The position numbers and the translations under genes were made by a program. This document shows positions 32,625-42,636 of a DNA stretch of 64,000 nt, piece by piece (position 1 is the stretch's first letter; every line of letters starts with the position of its first letter). Under the pieces are notes generated by a model that did not search any database, was not told where the DNA came from, and worked only from the letters and a program-made list of their open reading frames with translations. Origin of the DNA: an uncultured Anaeromusa sp. Lineage in GTDB: Bacteria > Bacillota > Negativicutes > Anaeromusales > Anaeromusaceae. Where the stretch lies: positions 3,075,501-3,139,500 of the forward strand of contig NZ_OY781460.1 in the NCBI RefSeq assembly GCF_963676855.1, written 5' to 3'.

Positions 32625-33365
32625 TCAGACGCTTCGCAGACGCTGTCGCACAGCTTCATACAAAACAAGAGAGCAGGCCACCGACGCATTCAGCGAATTG
32701 ACATGTCCTTGCATAGGAATGCGCACTAAAAAATCGCAGTGTTCTTTCACGAGCCGTCCCATCCCTTGTCCTTCGCCGCCAATCACTAACGCCAACGGCC
32801 CTTTAAGAGACGCTTCAAAATAGTTCTCCGTACCATCCATATCACAGCCAGCTATCCACACGCCGGCTTTTTTCAGTTTATCCAGAGTCTGCACTAAATT
32901 GGCCACCCTGGCAACAGGAACATATTCCACAGCACCTGCGGACGTTTTAGCTACCGTAGTCGACAATGGACAGCTGCGCCGTTTGGGGATAATAACCCCG
33001 TGAGCGCCAGCGGCGTCAACACTACGCAAAACAGCCCCTAAGTTATGCGGATCTTCCAATTCATCCAGCACCACAATCAAGGGCGCTTCCCCTTTGGCTT
33101 CAGCCGCTGCTAAAATATCCTCCACTTCAGCATACTCTACCGGCGAGGCCATTGCCACTATTCCTTGATGTCGCTGGCCTGGAGCCAGTTGCGCCAACCG
33201 CTGCGGCTCCACTTCCTGCACCAGAATGCCTTTATCTTTGGCGATTCCCGCCAGCTCTCTAATGGACCCCTGTCGCTCGCCTTTGGCGATAAGTAGTTTA
33301 TTCAAGGGCCTGCCGCTTTTCAGCGCTTCGCCGACGCTGTTACGCCCAGCAATTACATCTTCCAT
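32625..33365 (-). CDS. rlmB: 23S rRNA 2'-O-methyltransferase RlmB (SpoU family)
   Basis: SPOUT-class enzyme that methylates a guanosine ribose in 23S rRNA. 246 residues from the ATG at 33365 (MEDVIAGRNSVGEAL), with GTGAGG as ribosome site; an upstream GTG overlapping the pfkB stop is rejected. Motifs LDELEDPHNLGAVLRS, IGGEGQGM and IPMQGHVNSLNASVA define the family. Last gene of the T-box-controlled run. Confidence 0.94.
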   Translation of the reverse strand: MEDVIAGRNSVGEALKSGRPLNKLLIAKGERQGSIRELAGIAKDKGILVQEVEPQRLAQLAPGQRHQGIVAMASPVEYAEVEDILAAAEAKGEAPLIVVLDELEDPHNLGAVLRSVDAAGAHGVIIPKRRSCPLSTTVAKTSAGAVEYVPVARVANLVQTLDKLKKAGVWIAGCDMDGTENYFEASLKGPLALVIGGEGQGMGRLVKEHCDFLVRIPMQGHVNSLNASVACSLVLYEAVRQRLRSV

Positions 33366-33373
33366 CGTATTCC

Positions 33374-34309
33374 TCACTTTCTAAAAAGCGCCGAAGAGCC
33401 TTTTCTTTTTGACAAATCAGGACAGGTATTTTCTGCGCAGGCAATCGTCCAGGCCGCAACCTGGGTACCGCAGATAACCGCCTGCCCTAATGTTTTTCCT
33501 GCCGTCAAGCCATAAACCGTACCGGAAAAAAAGGCGTCCCCTGCACCGGTGGAGTCAACCACATCGGTCTTAAATACCGGTTGATAACCCACCTTCTGGC
33601 AAACCGCATCATAATAGACAGCCCCTCTGGCACCCAGCGTGATAACCATGGACTGTAGGCCTTGGGCATCCGCATACGCACGAAGTTCTTTGGCGATTTC
33701 TTCCGGTTCCAGCACGGACAATTCCCGTTTCAGCAGCCTGCCTGCCTCAACGTCATTGCAAATAAAGGAAGCCAGTTTCGGCAAAATATCTGGTTTTTCC
33801 AAAACAACAGACAGGTTGCCCGGAATACCGTGTACCGGCACCCCTTGCACTGCCGCCAGCTCCAGCACGCGCAACGTCAAGGCTGCATTCAAATCCAGCT
33901 CCAGCACCACATGCTGTGTCTTTTCCAGCAACGCGCTTCCCTGTTCTTGTATAAGCTCGCTCAGCGCCGTTAAATCGGGCATCTGGGAAATGGATCCCAA
34001 AAGGTCGCCATTCGCCCCCAAAACAGCCAGCCACATTCCCATCCCCCGGCCTACCGCCGGCACGCATTGCATGTCCACCCCCGCCGCTCGCAGGCGGCTG
34101 CAAACTTCTTCCGCCAGAGCGCTTTCGTCAACCGTGCTGACAAAACGTACTTCCGCTCCCAAATGCGCTAAATTTTCCGCGACATTTCGCGCTACGCCGC
34201 CATGAAAAAACTCTATGTGTCCCAAGTTGCGTCCCTGGGGATTATAGGCTTTTTGCGCAAAGCCTTTGCAATCAACAAATACAGTGCCAAATACGGCCAC
34301 GGTTCCCAT
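33374..34309 (-). CDS. PfkB-family carbohydrate/nucleoside kinase
   Basis: 311-residue ribokinase-fold kinase. The N-terminal GGVARNVAENLAHLGAEV substrate motif and the C-terminal DSTGAGDAFFSG anion-hole/base motif (catalytic Asp in GAGD) are intact. The substrate cannot be assigned; pseudouridine kinase or a sugar kinase are possible. Its place between thyX and rlmB, among RNA genes, slightly favours a nucleoside substrate. Confidence 0.85.
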   Translation of the reverse strand: MGTVAVFGTVFVDCKGFAQKAYNPQGRNLGHIEFFHGGVARNVAENLAHLGAEVRFVSTVDESALAEEVCSRLRAAGVDMQCVPAVGRGMGMWLAVLGANGDLLGSISQMPDLTALSELIQEQGSALLEKTQHVVLELDLNAALTLRVLELAAVQGVPVHGIPGNLSVVLEKPDILPKLASFICNDVEAGRLLKRELSVLEPEEIAKELRAYADAQGLQSMVITLGARGAVYYDAVCQKVGYQPVFKTDVVDSTGAGDAFFSGTVYGLTAGKTLGQAVICGTQVAAWTIACAENTCPDLSKRKGSSALFRK

Positions 34310-34321
34310 TGCTTATCCCCC

Positions 34322-35002
34322 TCAACTTTGCGTCGGCAACGGTTTAGCCCGCCCGCAGCTCATTTTCCCTTCACTACAATAGCCAGCCGCTATACAAGTC
34401 GGCCCTGCTTTAGCAAAGAGCAACGGCGCCGCCTGGCGCGCCTCTTTCAGCATAGCTTCCGCCATAGCCCGAATCTCCCACTGCGCCCGCATACAGCAAC
34501 GCAGCGAAAAGAAATGCAATAAAGTTCTGGCATTCATGGTGATGACCACTTTGGTTTCCGTCGCATTGGCCAACACATACCGTGCGTCCTCTTTAGGAAC
34601 CCCCATAGCGGTCAGTTCTTCATAACCCGTGCGTATCTGCGCCATCAAAGCTGCAAACTTTGCCGCTGCTTCCGGGCGCGCAGCAATCGTCGGCGGTACA
34701 ATGGCCTCAAAATCATGTTCGCCCACATAACGCTGTGATTGCTGCGAATACGAGGCAATGCGGTGCCGGACCAACTGGTGGCTCAAGACCCGCGAAATTC
34801 CTTCAACGGCAAATGTGAAATTCACATGTTCCAACGTGGACAAATGTCCCAGCTCGACAATCTTCTTTACCAGTCCTGCTACTTGGGACTGGCTCATTTT
34901 TTCTGCCAACTCTTCCGCGCCGACAGCCGAGTAGCACAAACGAGCGGCCATAGCCACTGTCCGCTCTGGTTCCGGCGTATATTGCATCAATTTTACTTGC
35001 AT
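34322..35002 (-). CDS. thyX: Flavin-dependent thymidylate synthase
   Basis: Makes dTMP from dUMP using FAD, NADPH and methylene-tetrahydrofolate. 226 residues; the signature [14 protein letters not shown] (RHRxxSxxxxSxRY) is near residues 79-92. The start overlaps the end of mrnC by 10 bases. Together with tmk (60137-60817) it accounts for dTTP supply in this window. Confidence 0.95.
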   Translation of the reverse strand: MQVKLMQYTPEPERTVAMAARLCYSAVGAEELAEKMSQSQVAGLVKKIVELGHLSTLEHVNFTFAVEGISRVLSHQLVRHRIASYSQQSQRYVGEHDFEAIVPPTIAARPEAAAKFAALMAQIRTGYEELTAMGVPKEDARYVLANATETKVVITMNARTLLHFFSLRCCMRAQWEIRAMAEAMLKEARQAAPLLFAKAGPTCIAAGYCSEGKMSCGRAKPLPTQS

Positions 35003-35469
35003 TCGTCTTTTCCTTCCATTCCTGCCTGCAAGGCGGCAAAGGCAATCGCAAAAGACTGCTCCGCCAATTTTTCCAGGCGTTCCTCCTGCCCCGAAAGCAG
35101 CAAATAACCAAAAAGAGCCTCTAGCGCCGTGCTTTGTCGGTACTCCTTAACACTGGCGCTTTTCGGCACGGAGGCTTTAGTATTCCGCCCCCTTCTGGCC
35201 ACAGCTCCTTCTGTTTCTGTTAAGTCTTCTTTCAACACCTCGTAGGCCTTTGACTGATATACAGCCGAAACCAGCCGCATGCCTGCTTCGTGAACCACCC
35301 GAACCTGGCGCTGTTCCTTTTCCAACAACCGCAGTCTTACATAAAGGGTATAGTAAGCATCCCCCACATAAGCCAGCACCAAAGGGTGGGCCTGCTCTGT
35401 CAAAGTCGGTTCCCCGCCTGCATCCTGAAGCAAGCGGTTCTTTAAAAATTGAAACTGTGAAAATTTCAT
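34993..35469 (-). CDS. mrnC: Mini-ribonuclease 3
   Basis: RNase III-fold nuclease without an RNA-binding domain that matures 23S rRNA. About 158 residues from the ATG at 35469, which overlaps the cysS stop as ATGA; a GTG four codons earlier is an alternative. [18 protein letters not shown] carries the catalytic Asp, and [13 protein letters not shown] the second acidic motif. The cysS-mrnC order matches B. subtilis. Confidence 0.93.
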   Translation of the reverse strand: MKFSQFQFLKNRLLQDAGGEPTLTEQAHPLVLAYVGDAYYTLYVRLRLLEKEQRQVRVVHEAGMRLVSAVYQSKAYEVLKEDLTETEGAVARRGRNTKASVPKSASVKEYRQSTALEALFGYLLLSGQEERLEKLAEQSFAIAFAALQAGMEGKDECK

Positions 35470-36908
35470 TTGCGCTTCCACCGCGTTCCCTGCGGAGAAT
35501 CTTCAATGACAACTTCCATGGCTTGCAGAGCGTCCCGAATGCGGTCCGCCATACCCCAATCCTTATTCTGACGAGCCTGTTGGCGTAACTCCAGCACCAA
35601 TTCCATCAAGCCGTCTACCAAACCATTGTCTTCGGCCACATTTTCCGCCGTTGCAGGTACAATGCCCAGCACGTCTTCCAATAGAGTAAATACCGCGGTT
35701 GCCGCAACGCTCGCTTTGGCAGAAGCCACTTCCTTACCGGACGCCACCAGCGCCTGATACGAATTGACTTCTTTACCGAAGGTGAAAAATGTACTAATGG
35801 CCAAAGCCGTATTGAAATCATCATCCATCGCCGCGTAAAATTCGTCTCTGGCTTTCTTCGCCGCCGCCAACAGTTGCTCAGCGCCAGCGCCGCCACAGTC
35901 TGTCGTAGCGGCCGCCGTTAGCTCCGCCAGGTTTCGTTTCACTGTCGCCAGTCGTTCCAAAGCCCGTTCCGCTTCGGTCAGGCGTTCATCACTGAAATCC
36001 AAAGGGCTGCGGTAATGAGTGGATAAAATGAAGAAACGCAGCACTTCCGGCGCATAATGCGCCAAAATATCTTGAACCAAAAAGAAATTGCCCAAGGATT
36101 TGCTCATTTTTTCTTGGTTCACTGTAATAAAGCCATTATGCAGCCAATAGCGTACAAACGGCGTCACCCCTGTAAAAGCTTCCGACTGAGCCACTTCATT
36201 TTCATGATGCGGAAAAATCAAATCACTGCCACCGCCGTGAAAATCAAATTGTTCGCCCAAATATTTATGCGACATAGCCGAGCATTCAATATGCCAACCT
36301 GGACGACCTGCACCCCAAGGACTTTGCCACGAAGGCTCACCAGGTTTGGCGCTTTTCCACAAAGCAAAATCCATGGGATGGCACTTGCGCTGGTCTACCT
36401 CTACTCGAGCGCCAGCTTTCATGTCGTCCAGCGAGCGTCCGCTCAACTTGCCATAATCCTCAAATTTTTCTACGGCATAGTAAACATCACCATCAACAAC
36501 ATAGGCAAAGCCGTCTTTTACCAGCTTAGCCACCATATCAATGATTTCCTGCATATGTGTGGACACCTTGGGATAGATCGCTGCACGACGCACATTCAGC
36601 TTGTCCATCACTTCAAAATAGCTGGCGATATAACGCTCGGAAATAGCATGCCAAGGTACTTTCTCCTCATTGGCAGTCCGAATAATCTTATCATCCACAT
36701 CGGTGAAGTTCTGCACATGCATCACTTCCCACCCTTGGTGCTCTAAATAGCGGCGGATGACGTCCCAAGTTACAAACGGCCGTGCATTACCGATATGCGG
36801 ATGATTGTACGGCGTAACGCCGCAAACATACATTTTTACTTTTCCTTCTTCCAACGGAACAAAGGCTTCTTTCTGTTTGGTTAATGTATTATATACACGC
36901 AAGTTCAT
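35466..36908 (-). CDS. cysS: Cysteinyl-tRNA synthetase
   Basis: 480-residue class I synthetase. [18 protein letters not shown] contains the zinc Cys and the HIGH-like [13 protein letters not shown] is the KMSKS loop; [11 protein letters not shown] is the third zinc region. It overlaps cysE and mrnC by 4 bases each (ATGA), so the three are translationally coupled behind the cysteine T-box. Confidence 0.97.
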   Translation of the reverse strand: MNLRVYNTLTKQKEAFVPLEEGKVKMYVCGVTPYNHPHIGNARPFVTWDVIRRYLEHQGWEVMHVQNFTDVDDKIIRTANEEKVPWHAISERYIASYFEVMDKLNVRRAAIYPKVSTHMQEIIDMVAKLVKDGFAYVVDGDVYYAVEKFEDYGKLSGRSLDDMKAGARVEVDQRKCHPMDFALWKSAKPGEPSWQSPWGAGRPGWHIECSAMSHKYLGEQFDFHGGGSDLIFPHHENEVAQSEAFTGVTPFVRYWLHNGFITVNQEKMSKSLGNFFLVQDILAHYAPEVLRFFILSTHYRSPLDFSDERLTEAERALERLATVKRNLAELTAAATTDCGGAGAEQLLAAAKKARDEFYAAMDDDFNTALAISTFFTFGKEVNSYQALVASGKEVASAKASVAATAVFTLLEDVLGIVPATAENVAEDNGLVDGLMELVLELRQQARQNKDWGMADRIRDALQAMEVVIEDSPQGTRWKRK

Positions 36909-37576
36909 TTCTTCTTCAGCTCCCCTTCTAATTCGTCAATGCGTTTTTCCATGCGATGCATATTGCGCTGCATGCACATCATCATTTCTACAATTGGATC
37001 CGGCAAGTCATTATGATCCAAATCGATGAGGTCTACGTTCTGATTATTGTCAATCCGACGCCCTTCATGCCAAACAATGCGCCCGGGAATGCCCACTACT
37101 GTCGAATTGGGAGGCACTTCCTTGAGCACTACCGATCCAGCGCCGATTTTAGAATTGTCTCCCACCTTGAACGACCCTAATACTTTGGCTCCACTGGCAA
37201 TAACAACATTGTTTCCCACTGTAGGATGACGTTTGCCTTTTTCTTTGCCTGTTCCGCCTAAAGTAACGCCTTGATACAAGGTGACATTATCGCCAATTTC
37301 CGCAGTTTCACCAATCACAATGCCTGTACCGTGGTCAATGAACAAGCCTTCACCAAGAGTTGCCCCCGGATGAATTTCTATGCCTGTCAAAAAACGTGCA
37401 AAATTAGAAACCAAGCGCGCCGCTACAATCCAGCCGCCAAGAAACAACCGGTTCGAAATCCGATGCAGCCAAATCGCATGCAAACCGGAGTAGCAAAGAA
37501 GCACTTCTAGCACGCTCCGCGCCGCCGGATCGCGTTCAAAAACAACCTGAATATCTTGCTTGATGCGTTTGAACAT
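36905..37576 (-). CDS. cysE: Serine O-acetyltransferase
   Basis: First step of cysteine synthesis, acetyl-CoA + L-serine to O-acetylserine. 223 residues from [21 protein letters not shown], with GGAAGAG upstream; 44 more upstream codons are the T-box leader in frame and are rejected. Left-handed helix hexapeptides with [19 protein letters not shown] and [15 protein letters not shown] are classical. First gene under the T-box. Confidence 0.96.
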   Translation of the reverse strand: MFKRIKQDIQVVFERDPAARSVLEVLLCYSGLHAIWLHRISNRLFLGGWIVAARLVSNFARFLTGIEIHPGATLGEGLFIDHGTGIVIGETAEIGDNVTLYQGVTLGGTGKEKGKRHPTVGNNVVIASGAKVLGSFKVGDNSKIGAGSVVLKEVPPNSTVVGIPGRIVWHEGRRIDNNQNVDLIDLDHNDLPDPIVEMMMCMQRNMHRMEKRIDELEGELKKK

Positions 37577-37612
37577 GAACACTCTTCCTTTCTTTACTCT
37601 AAAAAACAACGT

Positions 37613-37850
37613 AAAAAAACCACCATCTCCTGACAGAGACGGTGGTTCCGTGGTTCCACTCTGCTTGGACAGCACTTGCCATCCCTCTAGGCGCAATAAC
37701 GGGCGCACCCGTGAAGAGTTTAGCTCTCCCCAGCTCCCGGACGCATTTCCGCTGACCGCTGCCTGCAGATGCTCTCAACCTAGGCATCCACTCTCTGTAA
37801 GGGCGTTTCTGCGTACTTTTTCCGTTCTTCGCCGTCCTCTATTCGTATTG
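37613..37850 (-). ncRNA. Cysteine T-box riboswitch
   Basis: Minus-strand leader between gltX and cysE. The specifier loop has AGTA on the 5' side and GAAA-TGC on the 3' side, with TGC (Cys) at 37743-37745. The T-box core TGGAACCACG is at 37649-37658; its TGGA would pair with the UCCA end of tRNA-Cys, whose discriminator is U. A terminator AACCACCGTCTC / GAGATGGTGGTT followed by TTTTTT is at 37613-37647. Uncharged tRNA-Cys should prevent termination and switch on cysE-cysS and the genes behind. Confidence 0.93.
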
Positions 37851-37855
37851 CCTGC

Positions 37856-37884
37856 AGTATATCCCGTTCCGGCACCTCTGTCAA
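37856..37884 (-). promoter_or_regulatory. Promoter of the cysteine T-box operon
   Basis: TTGACA (37879-37884), 17-base spacer and TATACT (37856-37861) on the minus strand. The -35 abuts the gltX stop codon. Confidence 0.85.
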
Positions 37885-39348
37885 TCAGATTTTTGCCAGC
37901 ATGCGCTCCATCCGGGCCAGTGTACGTTCCCGCCCAATCAGAGGCACAATATGAATGAGCTCCGGTCCGTGCATACACCCGGTCAAGGCTACGCGCACCG
38001 GCATAAATACCTTTTTGCCGCCCAGCTTCAATTCCTTAGTGATGCTTTTCAGCAACGCTTTTATCGCCGGGGCATCTACGGTCTCCAACGCCAACAATTT
38101 CGTCTTAAACAAGTCCATCACAGGCGGCACATCGGCATCACGCAAAATTTCGTGAGCGTCTTCGTTTTCAAAGTCAATCTCATCTTGAAAGAAAACAGCC
38201 GCATGGTTGACAATCTCCGCACCGTAGCTGATATAGTCCCGCAAAGCTTCTACCATCTGCTCTACCCAAGCTCGCTGTTCTTCATTCAGTGCTTCCTGTA
38301 CATAACCAGCTTTCACCAAATGCGGCAGCACCAAGTCGGTAAGTTCCGCCAACGTCAGCTTCTTCAAGTAGCAGGCATTAATGTAGTTCAGTTTGTCCAC
38401 ATCGAACACGGCTGGATTTTTTGCCACCCGATCCATGGAAAATTTTTCGATCAGTTCCTGACTGGTAAAAAGCTCTTCCTCTCCAGGAGGAGCCCAGCCT
38501 AAGAGGGCCAAGAAATTCACAATTGCTTCCGGCAAATAGCCCAGTTGGCGATACTGTTCCACTGAAGTCGCTCCATGACGCTTACTCATCTTCGAGCGAT
38601 CCTTACCCAAAATCAAAGAAATATGTCCAAACTGCGGTGCTTCAAACCCAAGCGCTTTGTAAAGGAGCCATTGGCGTGGAGTATTGGATAGATGCTCTTC
38701 CGCCCGAATAACATGGGTAATTTTCATCAGCATGTCATCAATTACCACGGCATAGTTATACACAGGAATGCCATCCGATTTCACAATAACAAAATCGCCT
38801 ACGCCAGCCGCCTCAAAACGCACCGTTTCACGAACCATGTCTTGAAAAACAATATCCTGTCCTTCAGGAACGCGGAAGCGAACAACCGGCTTACGTCCTG
38901 CCGCTTCCATTGCCGCTTTTTCTTCTTCCGAAAGATTACGACAGCGTCCGCCATAACGAGGTGTTTCGCCCTTAGCCAGCAACGCTTGACGTTCCGTTTC
39001 CAGCTCTTCTTCCGTACAATAGCAATGGTATGCCTGCCCGGAAGCCAATAGCTGCTCCGTATACTGACGATAAATATCCAAACGCTGCGTCTGATAATAG
39101 GGCCCGTAAGGACCGCCTACTTCTGGGCCTTCATCCCAATCCATACCCAGCCAGCGCAACGCTGCTTTGATGTTTTCTTCCGATTCTTTGGAGGACCGTT
39201 CCAGATCCGTATCCTCAATACGCAACACCAGCTTACCGCCGTGCTTGCGAGCCAACAGCCAATTAAATAACGCCGAACGGGCGCCGCCGATATGAAACGG
39301 TCCCGTAGGACTCGGCGCAAAACGCAGCCGCATTTCTTTCTCTACCAT
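37885..39348 (-). CDS. gltX: Glutamyl-tRNA synthetase
   Basis: 487 residues from the ATG at 39348, which has GGAGGG 8 bases upstream; an in-frame TTG six codons earlier is rejected. RFAPSPTGPFHIGGAR is the HIGH region and SKMSKRHGA the KMSKS loop. A CxC (CYC) plus a later Y-x3-C (YGGRC) form the zinc site. Synteny (ispDF - gltX - cysE - cysS) follows B. subtilis. Confidence 0.97.
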   Translation of the reverse strand: MVEKEMRLRFAPSPTGPFHIGGARSALFNWLLARKHGGKLVLRIEDTDLERSSKESEENIKAALRWLGMDWDEGPEVGGPYGPYYQTQRLDIYRQYTEQLLASGQAYHCYCTEEELETERQALLAKGETPRYGGRCRNLSEEEKAAMEAAGRKPVVRFRVPEGQDIVFQDMVRETVRFEAAGVGDFVIVKSDGIPVYNYAVVIDDMLMKITHVIRAEEHLSNTPRQWLLYKALGFEAPQFGHISLILGKDRSKMSKRHGATSVEQYRQLGYLPEAIVNFLALLGWAPPGEEELFTSQELIEKFSMDRVAKNPAVFDVDKLNYINACYLKKLTLAELTDLVLPHLVKAGYVQEALNEEQRAWVEQMVEALRDYISYGAEIVNHAAVFFQDEIDFENEDAHEILRDADVPPVMDLFKTKLLALETVDAPAIKALLKSITKELKLGGKKVFMPVRVALTGCMHGPELIHIVPLIGRERTLARMERMLAKI

Positions 39349-39395
39349 CAATATTCCCTCCAACAACGTCCATTTTTAGGCCAAATTATTCTTTT

Positions 39396-39424
39396 ATGAT
39401 AGCAGATTCCTCTCGTTTGTGCAA
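39396..39424 (-). promoter_or_regulatory. Promoter of gltX
   Basis: TTGCAC (39419-39424), 17-base spacer, TATCAT (39396-39401) on the minus strand. Confidence 0.6.
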
Positions 39425-39522
39425 AAGGCATTCCTTTTCAGGATACAAGACTACGCTTTTACGCTCTTCTTCCCGCAATTTCTTTTGAATTATACTAATC
39501 TGCAAATAATTTTGGCAAAAAG

Positions 39523-39562
39523 AAGTTCTTTGCAGGAAAACAGATCGCTACAAAGAACTGTG
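39523..39562. repeat. Inverted repeat upstream of the rubredoxin-like gene
   Basis: AGTTCTTTGCAG and CTACAAAGAACT form 12-base arms with 11 matches, separated by about 10 bases, some 50 bases before the plus-strand gene at 39614. It may be an operator or an RNA hairpin; no regulator is assigned. I see no convincing plus-strand promoter in 39425-39613. Confidence 0.45.
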
Positions 39563-39613
39563 TTTATATATCTATTTTAGCAAATACGGTCGCACTACAA
39601 AGGAGGGGGTACT

Positions 39614-40171
39614 ATGAAAACCTATATCCGATGCAAAGCTTGCGGTTACATCATGGATGAAAGTCATTTAAAAGACGTTTGCCCTGCATGCAATCTGCCT
39701 AAAACCGTATTTGAACCGTATACCAAAAAAATTTCTCCACAGCGAAAATTTTTACTTGATCAACATTTCCATCCTATTGCAGTACACTTTCCCCAGGTTT
39801 TCATGGCACTTATCGTATCCATGCTGGGGCTTTCTTGGCTTGTTGCCGAACCGCTGCGTAATGAATTCCTCATTGTGGCAAAAATTTCTTTGATCGCCCT
39901 GCCTTTTTCGGTATTCTTCGGCTTTATCACCGGACTGTACGATGGCAATTTACGGTTTAAAACAGTTAAAACGCCTATTTTAAAAAGCAAAATACTCGTG
40001 GGCGCCGTCTTTCAAGGCCTATCATTCCTGATGCTCTGGCTTTACTTAGCCAATGGCTTTACACCCTCCAACATAGTAGCGCTAATCGCTCTTGGCCTAG
40101 TTAGCACCGGCTGCGCCATTTATCTTGGCCGCGTGGGTTCCCCCATGTTTGACTCGTTCCTGCCAGGATAA
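39614..40171 (+). CDS. Rubredoxin-like zinc ribbon fused to a four-span membrane domain
   Basis: 185 residues with AGGAGGGGG 6 bases before the ATG. The N-terminus has two knuckles, CKACGY (residues 8-13) and CPACN, as in the metal-binding tip of rubredoxin. It is followed by four predicted spans at about 53-77, 83-107, 117-142 and 147-170; the first starts HPIAVHFPQ, which resembles DUF2231-type membrane proteins. A role in electron transfer or heme/thiol redox at the membrane is possible but unproven. Divergent from gltX and closed by its own terminator. Confidence 0.85.
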   Translation: MKTYIRCKACGYIMDESHLKDVCPACNLPKTVFEPYTKKISPQRKFLLDQHFHPIAVHFPQVFMALIVSMLGLSWLVAEPLRNEFLIVAKISLIALPFSVFFGFITGLYDGNLRFKTVKTPILKSKILVGAVFQGLSFLMLWLYLANGFTPSNIVALIALGLVSTGCAIYLGRVGSPMFDSFLPG

Positions 40172-40184
40172 TTTCATGTTAATT

Positions 40185-40215
40185 TGCCCCCTGCATCATT
40201 TAAGTGCAGGGGGTT
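40185..40215 (+). terminator. Terminator after the rubredoxin-like gene
   Basis: CCCCCTGCA / TGCAGGGGG with TCATTTAAG loop and a TTTTT tail on the plus strand. It sits tail-to-tail with ispDF. Confidence 0.85.
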
Positions 40216-40229
40216 TTTAGCGTCTTTTT

Positions 40230-41399
40230 CTATTTTTTAAGCATGGCTACCGCATAGGCGGACATGCCTTCCTCGGTTCCTACAAAGCCCAATTTTTCTG
40301 TCGTTGTAGCTTTGATATTGACACGTTCTTCGGATACCTTCAATACCGCCGCTACATTTTTAACCATTTGCGGAATATGCGGCGCCAGCTTTGGCCGCTG
40401 CGCCGCTACGGTTACATCTACATTGTTAACCGCCCACCCGGCCTGCTCCAGCAAGGTCTGTACCTTCTCCAGCAGCAACAAACTAGAAATACCGCGATAC
40501 TGTGCCTCGGTATCCGGAAAATGGCGGCCAATGTCGCCCAGGCCCGCCGCACCCAACAGCGCGTCCTTTAAGGCATGCAGCAACACATCCGCATCAGAAT
40601 GGCCGTCTAAGCCCAACGAATGGGGAATGTCTACACCGCCCAAAATCAGTTTGCGCCCCGGCACCAGCCGGTGCACGTCATAGCCCATGCCTGTTCTCCA
40701 CTCCACTTGCCTTTCCTCCCCGCGTTGCTGCAAGATAGCTTCCGCCACAACCAAATCCTCTGGCGTCGTAACCTTTAAATTGCTGTACTCTCCCTGAACC
40801 AAATGCACAGGCACTCCCAAACGCTCTACCAACGAAGCGTCGTCGGTCCCTAAGAAACCCTCTGCCGCAGCCTGGTCATAGGCCTGACGCAACAGCGCCG
40901 CTTCAAATACTTGGGGTGTCTGGATAGCCCATAGTCGTTCCCGCGGCGGAGTCGCCACTACACAACCACACGAATCGCTTTCTTTGATTGTATCCTTGAC
41001 CGGCACTGCCAAGCCGGCCGCCCGCTGCCGCCGCGCCGCTTCCACCACAGCTGTGACCGATTCCGGCAGTACCAAGGGCCGCGCTGCGTCATGCACCGCC
41101 ACATAATCAGTTCCATTAGGAAGAGCCTTGAGGGCATTGGCAATGGAATATTGCCTCTCGCTGCCGCCAGCTACTACCTGCCAGGGTTTTAAAGAGGCAT
41201 CCTGCGATAGAATGCGTCTGACCTCAGATTCTTCTTCCGGCGCTGCTACGATAATCATTTCATCAATTTTATTGCTGGCCGACAAAGCCTGGGCACTGCG
41301 CAACAGCATAGGACGTGAAAGAAGCGGGAGAAAAGCCTTATTGCTCCCCCCGCCCATGCGCTTCCCCTGTCCTGCCGCAGCTAAAACAGCTATATTCAT
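40230..41399 (-). CDS. ispDF: Bifunctional IspD-IspF enzyme of the MEP isoprenoid pathway
   Basis: 389 residues. Residues 1-228 are IspD (MEP cytidylyltransferase): [11 protein letters not shown] nucleotide motif, HDAARPL and the VKDTIKE region. Residues 232-389 are IspF (2-C-methyl-erythritol 2,4-cyclodiphosphate synthase): [13 protein letters not shown] with its metal ligands, [22 protein letters not shown]. In B. subtilis these are two adjacent genes; here they are one uninterrupted frame. Adjacent to yacL with 3 bases between. Confidence 0.95.
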   Translation of the reverse strand: MNIAVLAAAGQGKRMGGGSNKAFLPLLSRPMLLRSAQALSASNKIDEMIIVAAPEEESEVRRILSQDASLKPWQVVAGGSERQYSIANALKALPNGTDYVAVHDAARPLVLPESVTAVVEAARRQRAAGLAVPVKDTIKESDSCGCVVATPPRERLWAIQTPQVFEAALLRQAYDQAAAEGFLGTDDASLVERLGVPVHLVQGEYSNLKVTTPEDLVVAEAILQQRGEERQVEWRTGMGYDVHRLVPGRKLILGGVDIPHSLGLDGHSDADVLLHALKDALLGAAGLGDIGRHFPDTEAQYRGISSLLLLEKVQTLLEQAGWAVNNVDVTVAAQRPKLAPHIPQMVKNVAAVLKVSEERVNIKATTTEKLGFVGTEEGMSAYAVAMLKK

Positions 41400-41402
41400 G
41401 CG

Positions 41403-42536
41403 TTAAGCGCCTCTTTCTCCATTCTTCAATTTGGCAAAAATCATACGGCCCGCTGCAGTTTGTAGCACCGATGTTACCAAAACCTCCAAATGCTCGCCTA
41501 CATATTTTTTCCCGCCGTCGACAACAATCATGGTGCCGTCGTCAAGATAGGCCACTCCCTGGCCGAATTCCTTGCCATCTTTGACCAAATGCACATGCAT
41601 TTCCTCACCAGGCAAAACCACCGGTTTGACCGCATTGGCCAGTTCATTAATGTTCAAGACCGCAACGCCGTGCAACACAGCCACCTTGTTCAAGTTGAAG
41701 TCATTAGTCAAAATCTTGCCGCTCGTTTCCTTGGCCAGTTGAATTAGCCGCGAATCCACTTCCGCAATTTCTTCGTAGTTGCGGTTGTCGATCTGTACAG
41801 CCAGCCCCAATTCTTTTTGCATGCGATTTAAAATATCAAGGCCCCTGCGTCCCCGGTTGCGTTTCAGCGGATCTGAAGAATCCGCAATATGCTGCAGCTC
41901 CTCTAATACGAAAATCGGCACCAGCAACCGGCCTTCTACAAAGCCGCTTTGACAGATATCCGCAATACGTCCGTCAATAATAACGCTCGTATCGAGAATC
42001 TTCGGTGCGCAGACATCCGCCTGCGGCACCTGCTGCTTTGACGCCTTTTCCCCTTTATTCAGCCAGGGCAGATAGGATACCAAAAAGCCAAGCTCGTCCC
42101 GTTTGCGCACAGCAATATTCATACCTAAATAGCCCAGAAAGATACTCAAAACAATAGGAATGTACTTACCAATAATCGGAATCGGTAAAAAAGAAGAACT
42201 AATTAAGTTAGAAAGTATAAGTCCGATAGACAAACCAGCCGCTCCCGCCAATACGTCGTTTAACGGCATCTTGTTCAACCGCGCTTCCACCCAATCGTTT
42301 ATGCGCCATAAGTAACGGACAAAAAGCGGAGATAGAAGAAAACCTAACAAGCCGCCCACAAAAGCGCCGGCAAGCAAGGATAAAATCGTAGCCAGCGTAC
42401 TGCCGAACAAGCCCATACGCAACACTTCCGCGCTAACCAACACTGCCAGAACCTGATTGATCCATTCCGCCATGGTCAAAAGGCCTGCGATCACGCCCAA
42501 GCCAGTAATTACAAAGCGCAATACTCTATCCAGCAT
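41403..42536 (-). CDS. PIN-TRAM domain membrane protein YacL
   Basis: 377 residues. Four membrane spans in the first 145 residues, then a PIN nuclease domain beginning LDTSVIIDGRIADI (conserved first Asp) with the later acidic SRLIQLAKETSGKILTNDFNLN segment, and a C-terminal TRAM RNA-binding domain. Homologues lie between disA/radA and ispD. AAAGGAGG precedes the ATG. The substrate is not established. Confidence 0.92.
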   Translation of the reverse strand: MLDRVLRFVITGLGVIAGLLTMAEWINQVLAVLVSAEVLRMGLFGSTLATILSLLAGAFVGGLLGFLLSPLFVRYLWRINDWVEARLNKMPLNDVLAGAAGLSIGLILSNLISSSFLPIPIIGKYIPIVLSIFLGYLGMNIAVRKRDELGFLVSYLPWLNKGEKASKQQVPQADVCAPKILDTSVIIDGRIADICQSGFVEGRLLVPIFVLEELQHIADSSDPLKRNRGRRGLDILNRMQKELGLAVQIDNRNYEEIAEVDSRLIQLAKETSGKILTNDFNLNKVAVLHGVAVLNINELANAVKPVVLPGEEMHVHLVKDGKEFGQGVAYLDDGTMIVVDGGKKYVGEHLEVLVTSVLQTAAGRMIFAKLKNGERGA

Positions 42537-42636
42537 GATTTCGCCTCCTTTCGCGTATATTATATTTATTTCTTATGCCATGTTGCCACAACAATAGAGC
42601 GCCCCCCTTTGGCTTGCCAAATTACTTTCATACGGT

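Noticed and set aside
37577..37708. N-terminal extension of cysE by 44 codons
   Set aside because: It translates the T-box terminator; the normal CysE start has its own ribosome site.
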